This document shows, piece by piece, positions 32,234-38,718 of a stretch of 64,000 nucleotides of DNA; position 1 is the stretch's first letter, and every line of letters begins with the position of its first letter. Origin of the DNA: Salinibacterium sp. (GTDB lineage: Bacteria > Actinomycetota > Actinomycetes > Actinomycetales > Microbacteriaceae); NCBI GenBank assembly GCA_019638845.1, contig JAHBSZ010000002.1, positions 558,001 through 622,000 of the forward strand, in the 5' to 3' direction. A program made the position numbers and the translations under genes. The notes beneath the pieces were generated by a model. That model was not told the origin of the DNA. It saw nothing but the letters and a program-made list of their open reading frames with translations, and searched no databases.

Positions 32234-32236
32234 CCT
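32231..32236 (+). promoter_or_regulatory. -10 element of a leaderless promoter, overlapping a stop codon
   Basis: TAGCCT, whose TAG is the stop codon of the sugar dehydrogenase gene. Six bases separate it from the GTG at 32243. Confidence 0.5.
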
Positions 32237-32242
32237 CGACGG

Positions 32243-32713
32243 GTGGCTGAGCTGAGCAGGGTGACGACATGGGCGAATGCTCTCATCGACCTGCACCTCG
32301 ACCGGGGCTGGTCGTTCGCCTTCGACAATGCCAAGACGAGAGCCGGGCTCTGCAACTACACCGACAAGCGCATCTCGGTGTCGCGCTATCTCGCCGCCCG
32401 TTACGAGGATGACGAGATTCACCAAGTGCTGCTTCACGAGGTCGCGCATGCGATCGCCGGCACTCGGGCGGGCCACGGCCCCAAGTGGAAGGCCGTCGCG
32501 GATGAGCTCGGCTACGACGGTAAGCGGCTGCACGATGGCGAGATCGCCAGTGAGTTCGCTCCGTGGGTGGGAACCTGCCCCGCCGGCCACGTCCACTATC
32601 GCTATCGCAAGCCCGTTCGGCCCCTCTCGTGTGGCAAGTGTTCCCGGGGGTTCAGCGCAGCAAACGCGATTCGCTGGGAAGAAAAAGAGGTCAGGCGAAC
32701 TGGGCGTCGATAG
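32243..32713 (+). CDS. SprT-like zinc metalloprotease-fold protein
   Basis: 156 residues from a GTG. The metal motif is LLHEVAHAIAGTRAGHGPKW with H65, E66 and H69, followed by a C-terminal zinc ribbon (CPAGHVHYRYRKP then CGKCSRGF). This is the SprT family arrangement, related to eukaryotic Spartan proteases that clear DNA-protein crosslinks; the bacterial role is unknown. It overlaps the convergent SRPBCC gene by 23 bases at the 3-prime ends. The promoter appears leaderless. Confidence 0.87.
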   Translation: MAELSRVTTWANALIDLHLDRGWSFAFDNAKTRAGLCNYTDKRISVSRYLAARYEDDEIHQVLLHEVAHAIAGTRAGHGPKWKAVADELGYDGKRLHDGEIASEFAPWVGTCPAGHVHYRYRKPVRPLSCGKCSRGFSAANAIRWEEKEVRRTGRR

Positions 32714-33095
32714 CCGCGATCACGTTCTTCCAGTGACCGAGCATCATCCTGCGCTCGTCACGGTCGGCAAGCCGCTCGTGGTGCAGTGCGACGGTCGTGC
32801 CGGTCGCCACCTCTTTGACGGTGAGCTGCAACGTCGTGTCGTGCGGCCAGTCCTCCGGCTGCCAGCCGACTCGCACTCGCTGGCCATCCTGATAGCTCCG
32901 GATGCTCCCCCGCACGCCGTCCGCAGTGACGAAGCTCGCACCCGGCTCCACCGGCAGAGAGCTGATCTCCCCCAGCCACAGCGGAAGCCCTTCACCGACG
33001 AGGAACCCCCATACGACCGCGGGTTGTGCAGCGACGGTCGTGCGCACCCCGACTTCCCAGCCAGCATCCTTGGTCAGTCCCGTTGATTCGCTCAC
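32691..33095 (-). CDS. SRPBCC (AHSA1-like) domain protein
   Basis: 134 residues from the GTG at 33093-33095. A START/SRPBCC fold: VGVRTTVAAQPAVVWGFLVG near the N-terminus, LPLWLGEISSLPVEPGASF, and a final long helix MMLGHWKNVIAAIDAQFA. Such small proteins bind hydrophobic ligands or act as co-chaperone-like factors. The start codon lies inside a perfect palindrome shared with the divergent CGNR regulator, so the two are almost certainly co-regulated. The message appears leaderless. Confidence 0.82.
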   Translation of the reverse strand: MSESTGLTKDAGWEVGVRTTVAAQPAVVWGFLVGEGLPLWLGEISSLPVEPGASFVTADGVRGSIRSYQDGQRVRVGWQPEDWPHDTTLQLTVKEVATGTTVALHHERLADRDERRMMLGHWKNVIAAIDAQFA

Positions 33096-33119
33096 GTAAC
33101 CAACTATATTGGTTACGTG
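33093..33119. promoter_or_regulatory. Perfect palindrome holding both start codons of a divergent gene pair
   Basis: Arms CACGTAACCAA (33093-33103) and TTGGTTACGTG (33109-33119) around CTATA. The outer three bases of each arm are the GTG start codons of the SRPBCC gene (minus) and the CGNR gene (plus). The centre supplies TATATT to the plus gene (six bases before its start) and TATAGT to the minus gene (seven bases before). So -10 elements, operator and start codons overlap completely. Confidence 0.8.
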
Positions 33120-33710
33120 AGACACACGACAGACGCCCGACCGACAGGTCAGTGGTTCACCTCCCGTGACGGCCACCGCTGGTGGTTCGACTCAGGCGCC
33201 CTCTCGCTCGACTTCGCGTACACCGGTGGCATGGGCGACAACCCCGCATGGGAGACCTTGCACACGGCATCCGACCTCGGCGCCTGGCTTGATGAGCGTT
33301 TCGATGAAGTCGACGGCACCGCCACCGACGGTGAGTTGACGGATGCCCTCGCCCTTCGCGGCGCGATCGCACGGACCGCCACCGCCTTCAGCCGAGGGAG
33401 CGATGCCGCAGGGGATGATGTCGACATCATCAACCTGTTCGCAGCCACCCCAGACATCCCCCCGGTACTCGCGGGAGGGCGCCGCCAAGCGGGCAGATCT
33501 CGGGCGCGGGTCGGGCAGACAATGTCAGTGATGGCCCGCGAGGCAGTCGAACTCTTCGCGTCGGAAGAGCGCGAGCGCATCCGCGAGTGCGCCGCGTCGG
33601 ACTGCGCGCTGGTGTTCTACGACGAGTCCCGTTCGAACAACCGCCGCTGGTGTTCGATGCAGCGCTGCGGCAATCGCGCGAAGGTGCGCAAGCACCGCAG
33701 CAAGGAGTGA
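33117..33710 (+). CDS. CGNR zinc-finger (ABATE domain) regulator
   Basis: 197 residues from a GTG. The N-terminal 130 residues form the stress-related ABATE-type domain (RWWFDSGALSLDFAYTGG, then DALALRGAIARTATAF). The C-terminus has the CGNR zinc finger: IRECAASDCALVFYD, then RRWCSMQRCGNRAKVRKH. These are treated as DNA-binding regulators in actinobacteria. Its likely operator is the palindrome containing its own start, which would give autoregulation together with control of the SRPBCC gene; that is inference. Confidence 0.88.
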   Translation: MRHTTDARPTGQWFTSRDGHRWWFDSGALSLDFAYTGGMGDNPAWETLHTASDLGAWLDERFDEVDGTATDGELTDALALRGAIARTATAFSRGSDAAGDDVDIINLFAATPDIPPVLAGGRRQAGRSRARVGQTMSVMAREAVELFASEERERIRECAASDCALVFYDESRSNNRRWCSMQRCGNRAKVRKHRSKE

Positions 33711-33711
33711 G

Positions 33712-34014
33712 TTACTCGGTGACCTTGACGTCTTTCCAGAAGGCGACGTAGTTCGAGAAGTCCTTACCGACTCGATCGAACGCGGTTGGGTATGGAGTGG
33801 GGTAGCTGAATGCACGGTCTTGAAGGAGCGTGTCGCCATCCTTCACCGAGAAGTACTGGCACTCACCCTTCCACGGGCAGGTGTACGGCGTAGCGCTCTC
33901 GACGAGGAGCTCCTTGTTCACGCTCGACGGCGGGAAGTACCAGTTGCCCTCGATCGAGATCAGGTCTTCTTTGGGTGCTTCGGCGATGACGATGTCGCCC
34001 AGTAGTGCCTTCAT
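33712..34014 (-). CDS. DUF427 domain protein
   Basis: 100 residues from the ATG at 34012-34014, which has GGAGGAACATC directly upstream; a longer reading upstream into the EVE gene region is not supported. The sequence begins MKALLGDIVIAEAPKEDLIS and contains GNWYFPPSSVNKELLVES and PYTCPWKGECQYFSV, the DUF427 pattern, including the conserved Cys-Pro-Trp-Lys-Gly. Function of the family is unknown. It ends one base from the convergent CGNR gene. Confidence 0.88.
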   Translation of the reverse strand: MKALLGDIVIAEAPKEDLISIEGNWYFPPSSVNKELLVESATPYTCPWKGECQYFSVKDGDTLLQDRAFSYPTPYPTAFDRVGKDFSNYVAFWKDVKVTE

Positions 34015-34072
34015 GATGTTCCTCCAGAGATTGCTTTTCAGGGGGAACGTCAGGCGGAGGGTACGAATTCCC

Positions 34073-34498
34073 TCAGGCTCGCGAATCCGCACCCATCTCA
34101 CGAGCGACCACGTCGAAGTCGTGCTGCGAGATCTCGATCTGGCCGCGCCGCATGATGAAGCCCCAGTTGCGGTTGCCTCGCGTGAGATCGAGCACATCGA
34201 GCAGGGGCGCGATGGGGGTCGCGGCCGCGGACGTCTCGAAACGCACTGCGCGCCGCCAGGGCGTGAAATCGCCCTCGTCTTCCTGCCACGGCTCACCGTC
34301 GGCGACCACGCCTATCCCGGTGAACTCCCGCAGCGGATCCCCGTCGGGGTAGGACGTCTTCGGCGAGTAGAACACGAGGCCGTCGCCGGGCGACATCCGC
34401 TGGATTCCCGACCGCACTCCGTGGTTAGTCTGCACGATACCCAACGACATTCCCCGCAGCACGTGCTCGCGCTGGACGACACACAACCAGTTCTTCAT
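34073..34498 (-). CDS. EVE domain protein
   Basis: 141 residues. The EVE (PUA-like) fold is recognisable from MKNWLCVVQREHVLRGMSLG, QRMSPGDGLVFYSPKTSYPD and FTGIGVVADGEPWQEDEGDF. EVE domains bind modified bases in DNA or RNA; the stand-alone bacterial members have no confirmed target. The gene is divergent from the hypothetical at 34535 and upstream of the DUF427 gene with a 58-base gap. Confidence 0.85.
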   Translation of the reverse strand: MKNWLCVVQREHVLRGMSLGIVQTNHGVRSGIQRMSPGDGLVFYSPKTSYPDGDPLREFTGIGVVADGEPWQEDEGDFTPWRRAVRFETSAAATPIAPLLDVLDLTRGNRNWGFIMRRGQIEISQHDFDVVAREMGADSRA

Positions 34499-34534
34499 GG
34501 CACATTCCTAGCGTGTACCACCGATGATGGGTCT

Positions 34535-34999
34535 ATGCACGTGATGCTCAAACAGGTTCTCGACTGCGATCCGGATGCCGCGTGGGCCGCGATCCGCAGC
34601 CCCGTCGTCTTCCGCGCCGTCGCCGCCCCCCTCCTGTCGTTCACTTCTGCCGAGCCACACGGCTTTCCCGCAACGTGGACTCAGGGCGAGCATCCGGTAA
34701 CCGCACGCCTGCTCGGTCTGATTCCGGTCGGCGAACAGACCATCGATCTGACCTTCACTCAGAAGGGCGACGTGCGCTTCGTGCACGACACGGGTGAGGC
34801 GACGTCGGGCGCACTCTCGATCGTCAGCTACTGGCACCACACCATGGCGGTGTCGCCGACCAAAGACGGCCGCACTCTGTACCGCGATCGGCTGCTGTTC
34901 GATGCCGAACCGCTGAGCCTCGCAGTGTGGCCGGGCATCTGGGCGTTCTGGCAGTGGCGCGCGCTCCAACTCAAGCGCCTCGCACCGAGCTGGACGTAG
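34535..34999 (+). CDS. Hypothetical protein, possible SRPBCC-like fold
   Basis: 154 residues from the ATG at 34535. An N-terminal helix (LDCDPDAAWAAIRSPVVFRA), a set of beta strands (ARLLGLIPVGEQTIDLTFTQ) and a C-terminal helix with Trp-rich WPGIWAFWQWRALQLKRL suggest a polyketide-cyclase/START-like fold, but I see no diagnostic motif. There is no strong ribosome site; the stretch GATGAT six bases upstream could serve as a weak -10. Its TAG shares one base with the next GTG. Confidence 0.65.
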   Translation: MHVMLKQVLDCDPDAAWAAIRSPVVFRAVAAPLLSFTSAEPHGFPATWTQGEHPVTARLLGLIPVGEQTIDLTFTQKGDVRFVHDTGEATSGALSIVSYWHHTMAVSPTKDGRTLYRDRLLFDAEPLSLAVWPGIWAFWQWRALQLKRLAPSWT

Positions 35000-35613
35000 T
35001 GACCGCTCTCGAGGTCGCTGACTGGCGCCGCCGCGTGTTCTCCCTTTACGAGCGCGTGCGGGGGGCGTCCGACCTCTTCGCCGCCCACGACCTGTGGCGA
35101 CGCGAACGGGATGAGCTGTTCGCGCATCATCCTTCGACTCCTCTGCTCCCCCACGATCGTGCGGACTTCACCGGTCTGCCGGTTCGTCCGTATGACCCGG
35201 CGTGGCGATTCGAGGTTCCGCTCACCCCTGCACCGGATCGCCGCATGGAGGTGGAGACCGGCACTGACGGGGTCGTACCCTTCGAACTCATCGGCATCGC
35301 AAACGTCCCCGGGGTCGGTTCGCTCGACGTGTGGCGACTCGCGTCGTATGGCGGCGGGGTCTTCCTGCCGGTCAAGGATGCTCTCGCCGGACTTCCCGGC
35401 GGCACCTACGGCGGCGGTCGCTACCTGCTCGATACCGTGAAGGGTGCCGACTTGGGGCCGGGGCTGGCGCCGGAATCCCTTGTTCTCGATTTCAACTTCG
35501 CCTACAACCCTTCGTGCGCCTACGACCCGATGTGGGCATGCCCACTCGCCCAACAGGGCAACACTGTCGCCGTCGAGATCCCGGTGGGCGAACGCTACTC
35601 GGGGGCGCACTAA
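34999..35613 (+). CDS. DUF1684 domain protein
   Basis: 204 residues from a GTG that shares its first base with the previous TAG. The family pattern is strong: WRRERDELFAHHPSTPLLPH, the strand VWRLASYGGGVFLPVKDALA, GGTYGGGRYLLDTVKGAD, and the C-terminal VLDFNFAYNPSCAYDPMWAC with PLAQQGNTVAVEIPVGE. DUF1684 proteins are widespread and uncharacterised; the conserved Asn-Pro-Ser/Cys segment looks like an active or metal site. Likely co-transcribed with the preceding gene. Confidence 0.88.
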   Translation: MTALEVADWRRRVFSLYERVRGASDLFAAHDLWRRERDELFAHHPSTPLLPHDRADFTGLPVRPYDPAWRFEVPLTPAPDRRMEVETGTDGVVPFELIGIANVPGVGSLDVWRLASYGGGVFLPVKDALAGLPGGTYGGGRYLLDTVKGADLGPGLAPESLVLDFNFAYNPSCAYDPMWACPLAQQGNTVAVEIPVGERYSGAH

Positions 35614-35623
35614 CCCCGTCTGC

Positions 35624-35629
35624 TACGCT
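35624..35629 (+). promoter_or_regulatory. Probable -10 element of the RNA helicase gene
   Basis: TACGCT, giving a start near 35636 and a leader of about 155 bases that contains three hairpins and an upstream ORF. The -35 region is not recognisable. Confidence 0.45.
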
Positions 35630-35642
35630 TGATCCATCTTGC

Positions 35643-35740
35643 GAAACCATGACGGTTTCCCTGCGTCGTAGAACGCTTCCCTTGGATTCTGAATCCAATA
35701 ACTTCTCCGGCGAACGGACGTGGCCATCGCCACCTTCGCC
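35643..35740 (+). promoter_or_regulatory. Structured leader RNA of the DEAD-box helicase gene
   Basis: Three inverted repeats in a row. (1) 35643-35659: GAAACC/GGTTTC with the upstream ORF start codon ATG in its five-base loop. (2) 35682-35698: perfect TTGGATTC/GAATCCAA. (3) 35709-35740: GGCGAA/TTCGCC outside and GTGGC/GCCAC inside. A run of five T follows 15 bases later at 35756-35760. This could be an attenuator, cold sensor or autoregulatory target; mechanism unknown. Confidence 0.55.
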
Positions 35741-35801
35741 ATCAGCTCGGCAGAGTTTTTACATGCCTGCCGTGCACAGCTCAGAAAACACTCATGACTG
35801 A
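35649..35801 (+). CDS. Possible 50-residue upstream ORF overlapping the helicase start
   Basis: Begins ATG at 35649 (MTVSLRRRTLPLDSESNNF...) and ends TGA at 35801, overlapping the first eight bases of the helicase gene, whose ATG lies at 35794. It is Ser, Pro and Arg rich (PSPPSPSARQSF), without a family match, and has no clear ribosome site. Its start codon sits in a hairpin loop. It may be a regulatory leader peptide coupled to helicase translation, or simply a chance open frame; I lean slightly to a leader peptide because of the exact overlap with the start. Confidence 0.35.
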   Translation: MTVSLRRRTLPLDSESNNFSGERTWPSPPSPSARQSFYMPAVHSSENTHD

Positions 35802-37311
35802 AAACATCTTCAGCACGCTTGGCGTGCCCGCCCCGCTCGTTGCCGCCCTCGGCGCCAACGGCATCACCGAACCCTTCCCCATCCAGATCGACACGCTTCC
35901 CGACACCCTCGCGGGCAAGGACGTGCTCGGTCGCGGAAAAACCGGCTCTGGCAAGACCCTCGCCTTTTCGATCCCCATGGTTGCCCGTCTTGGTGGCGCC
36001 CTCGCCGGCGGTAAGCGTCGCCCTGGCCGCCCGTTGGGCCTCGTGCTCGCGCCGACCCGCGAGCTTGCCACCCAGATCACCGTCGCAATGGAGCCACTCG
36101 CCACCGCGTACGGACTTACGATCACCACGATCTTCGGCGGTGTCTCTCAGAACCGTCAAGTCGCGGCCCTCAAGGCTGGCGTTGACATCGTCGTGGCCTG
36201 CCCGGGTCGCCTCGAGGACCTGATGAAGCAGGGGTTCGCTCACCTCGACGCCATCGAGATCACCGTGCTCGACGAGGCTGACCACATGGCCGACCTTGGC
36301 TTTCTTCCGGTCGTTACCCGCATCATGGACAAGACCCCGCAGACCGGCCAGCGCCTACTCTTCAGCGCCACGCTCGACAATGGCGTGGACAAGCTCGTGC
36401 GCCGGTACCTCCACAACGAGGTGCTCCATTCCGTCGACGAGGCCAACAGCCACGTCGCCGCGATGACGCATCACGTGTTCGAAGTCGCTGGTGTTGACGA
36501 GAAGAACGAGCTCATCAAGAAGCTCGCCTCGGGCACCGGCCGTCGCATCCTCTTCATGCGCACCAAGCACCATGCCAAGAAGCTTGCCAAGCAGCTCACC
36601 GACGCAGGCATCCCCTCTGTCGATCTGCACGGCAACCTCTCGCAGGTCGCCCGCGACCGCAACCTCGCCTCGTTCGCCTCGGGTGAGACCCGAGTTCTCG
36701 TCGCCACCGATGTCGCCGCTCGCGGTGTTCACGTGGATGACATCGAGCTCGTGATCCACGTCGACCCGCCGGCCGAACACAAGGCCTACCTGCACCGCTC
36801 TGGCCGTACCGCGCGCGCTGGCAAGGAGGGCGAGGTCGTCACGATCGTGCTGCCCGCCCAGCGCAAGGACACTGCCGCGCTGCTGCGCAAGGCCCAGATC
36901 ACGGTCACCCCGCAGCACGTCACCGCGTCGTCCCCGTCAGTGGCCACGCTTGTCGGAGCCGTCGCGGAATACGTCAAGCCTGCGCCTCGCGCCGCGGTGC
37001 AGCAGCAAGGTGGTGGCGGCCGGTCACAGGGCGCCAATGCCCAGCGCAAGCGCCTTAACCGCGACGGTCAAGGCGCGCAGCCGCGTCGCGATCGCTCGGG
37101 GCGCCCGGCTCAGGCCGGATCGGGTCGTCCCGCCGCGGCCGCTGCTGGCACGGGTCGTGCCGCAGTCACCGGCGAGCGCCGCGACCGTACCGCCCAGCCC
37201 GCTCGCTCCGAGGAGGCTCCCGCACGCAAGCGCGGTGGCAACGGACGCGTGCAGACTGGCGGGCCCATCCGCGTCGGCCAGGTCGTGCGCGCCAACAACC
37301 GCGGTCGCTAG
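35794..37311 (+). CDS. DEAD-box ATP-dependent RNA helicase
   Basis: 505 residues. All helicase motifs are intact: Q-motif region PFPIQIDTLP, motif I GRGKTGSGKTLAF, Ia PTRELATQ, motif II DEADHMADLGF, motif III SAT, and motifs V and VI ATDVAARGVHVDDIE and HRSGRTARAGKEG. A basic tail from about residue 400, rich in Arg, Gln, Ala and Gly (GGGGRSQGANAQRKRLNRD), is typical of the RNA-binding extensions of cold-shock helicases that remodel ribosomal RNA or mRNA. The gene has a long structured leader and a good terminator, so it is probably transcribed alone. Confidence 0.93.
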   Translation: MTENIFSTLGVPAPLVAALGANGITEPFPIQIDTLPDTLAGKDVLGRGKTGSGKTLAFSIPMVARLGGALAGGKRRPGRPLGLVLAPTRELATQITVAMEPLATAYGLTITTIFGGVSQNRQVAALKAGVDIVVACPGRLEDLMKQGFAHLDAIEITVLDEADHMADLGFLPVVTRIMDKTPQTGQRLLFSATLDNGVDKLVRRYLHNEVLHSVDEANSHVAAMTHHVFEVAGVDEKNELIKKLASGTGRRILFMRTKHHAKKLAKQLTDAGIPSVDLHGNLSQVARDRNLASFASGETRVLVATDVAARGVHVDDIELVIHVDPPAEHKAYLHRSGRTARAGKEGEVVTIVLPAQRKDTAALLRKAQITVTPQHVTASSPSVATLVGAVAEYVKPAPRAAVQQQGGGGRSQGANAQRKRLNRDGQGAQPRRDRSGRPAQAGSGRPAAAAAGTGRAAVTGERRDRTAQPARSEEAPARKRGGNGRVQTGGPIRVGQVVRANNRGR

Positions 37312-37328
37312 TCGCATCTTTCTTCGCA

Positions 37329-37355
37329 GAACGGCGCTCCCTCGGGGCGCCGTTC
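37329..37355 (+). terminator. Terminator of the RNA helicase gene
   Basis: GAACGGCGC and GCGCCGTTC form a perfect nine-pair stem around a nine-base loop, 18 bases after the stop. The following 240 bases up to the TetR gene contain no gene that I accept. Confidence 0.75.
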
Positions 37356-37555
37356 GTCATTGCGCGCAGGAGCACAGGGACGGGCGAGCGGCGGCGCCGC
37401 CTCCGCTCCACTGCGTTCACAACTCCGGAAATTCGAGGCGGCAGGGCACCGGCAAGCGCTTGATCGCACCCGGTTCTCCGCGAAGTGCAGGAGTTATGAA
37501 CGCCGGAGCCCCCTCACGTCCGCCGGTCCGCCCAGGAGCAGCCCAACACGCCGCA

Positions 37556-37570
37556 TTGCACACCGTGCAA
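37556..37570. promoter_or_regulatory. Palindrome upstream of the TetR gene, possible operator
   Basis: TTGCAC-ACC-GTGCAA, six-base perfect arms. It ends 16 bases before the TACGGT -10 at 37587, so it covers the -35 region, where a repressor would block transcription. Confidence 0.4.
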
Positions 37571-37586
37571 TTCCTGCCGCACGTCG

Positions 37587-37592
37587 TACGGT
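37587..37592 (+). promoter_or_regulatory. -10 element of a leaderless promoter (TetR gene)
   Basis: TACGGT, six bases before the ATG at 37599. Confidence 0.5.
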
Positions 37593-37598
37593 TACGGA

Positions 37599-38216
37599 AT
37601 GGCGAGAGGTCGGGGCACACGCGCAGGGCTGGTTCGGGATGACGTAGCGCGGGCCGCGCACGATCTGCTCGTGCTCGAGGGATTCTCCGCAGTAACCATG
37701 CGGAGGGTGGCCGACGTACTCGGGGTCGCCCCCAACTCGCTCTACAGCCACGTGGAAGACCGCGGCGATCTCGCCGATGCCGTGCTCGACCTCGAACTCG
37801 CCCGCATCGCCATGCCGGAGGCCGGCACCAGCCAGAACAAGGTGGAGCTCGTCCTTCGTGCGCTCTGGAACTGCCTCGTGGCACGTCCGGGGCTTGCAGC
37901 TCACCTCCTCGACCGCACGAACCGTAGTGCTGAGCTCGCCCGACTTCGGCGCGACCTCGGTGAACTATTTCGCCGGGCATCCGCGACGCCTGATCTCGCT
38001 ACCGACTATGTCGGCGTGCTGCTCTCGTACACGGTCGGGTCAGCGGCAATGGCCGGGTCGATGAACATCGTGAGCGCCGACCGGATCTTCCGCGAGGGTC
38101 TCGACCTGTACATCACGGCGCTCAACCTCGAACCCGCTCCCGGCCGCTTCACCGTGCGTGAGTGGCCGATCTTCGAGGACACGATCCCCGGACGGGCGAG
38201 TGAGCTCGCGGGCTGA
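37599..38216 (+). CDS. TetR/AcrR family transcriptional regulator
   Basis: 205 residues. The N-terminal DNA-binding domain (about 12-60) reads VARAAHDLLVLEGFSAVTMR then VADVLGVAPNSLYSHVEDRG, the TetR helix-turn-helix. The C-terminal ligand domain is helical (DYVGVLLSYTVGSAAMAGSM) and of the actinobacterial TetR_C type. It is followed directly by a GNAT acetyltransferase with a one-base overlap, and the palindrome in its promoter suggests autorepression. The inducing ligand is unknown. Confidence 0.88.
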   Translation: MARGRGTRAGLVRDDVARAAHDLLVLEGFSAVTMRRVADVLGVAPNSLYSHVEDRGDLADAVLDLELARIAMPEAGTSQNKVELVLRALWNCLVARPGLAAHLLDRTNRSAELARLRRDLGELFRRASATPDLATDYVGVLLSYTVGSAAMAGSMNIVSADRIFREGLDLYITALNLEPAPGRFTVREWPIFEDTIPGRASELAG

Positions 38217-38692
38217 TGAACTTCGTCGTACGTCCGGCGGTTCCGGAGGATGCACTCGATATCGCGACGGTGCGGGTGCACTGTTGGCGGGAGACCTACA
38301 CGTTCCTCTCCTCCGAACTGCTCGGATCGATGGACCCGGCCGTGCGCGAAGAGTCGTTTCGCGACATGATCGAGCTTGAGCTGGGCGCGTTCGTTGTGAC
38401 CGAGGTCGACGGCGAGATCCGAGGGTTCGCGTCATCCGGACCACCCGCCGCCGCCGACGCACCGCGCGACCTCGAACTCGCCATGATCTACCAGCTCGCG
38501 AGCATGCATGGGTCAGGTTCGGGCCAAGCTCTGCTCGATGCCGCGATCGGGGATGCCCCCGCCTTTCTGTGGACGGCCGAACTCAACCCCCGAGCTCACG
38601 CGTTCTACCGGCGCAACGGTTTCGTAGCAGACGGGGCGCGCGAGGTCCGCGCCGACTGGGAGAACCTCGCCGAGCTCCGGATGGTCCGGTGA
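38216..38692 (+). CDS. GNAT family N-acetyltransferase
   Basis: 158 residues. The order of a GNAT fold is present: VVRPAVPEDALDIATVRVHC at the N-terminus, AFVVTEVDGEIRGFASSG, motif A with the acetyl-CoA loop IYQLASMHGSGSGQALLDAA, and the C-terminal ELNPRAHAFYRRNGFVADG (motif B). The substrate cannot be inferred. Its ATG overlaps the TetR stop by one base, so the two are co-expressed and the acetyltransferase is a likely target or partner of the regulator. Confidence 0.9.
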   Translation: MNFVVRPAVPEDALDIATVRVHCWRETYTFLSSELLGSMDPAVREESFRDMIELELGAFVVTEVDGEIRGFASSGPPAAADAPRDLELAMIYQLASMHGSGSGQALLDAAIGDAPAFLWTAELNPRAHAFYRRNGFVADGAREVRADWENLAELRMVR

Positions 38693-38718
38693 GACGACAA
38701 TGTCCGAAGCGGTAGCAC

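Noticed and set aside
30896-32596. 566-codon open frame opposite the sugar dehydrogenase genes
   Set aside because: The plus strand genes have a lipobox, Rossmann and propeller motifs; this frame has none.
37496-37621. Small open frame ahead of the TetR gene, with AGGAG just before an ATG
   Set aside because: Pro/Arg/Ala-rich product, runs into the TetR coding start, and the TetR promoter signals lie inside it.
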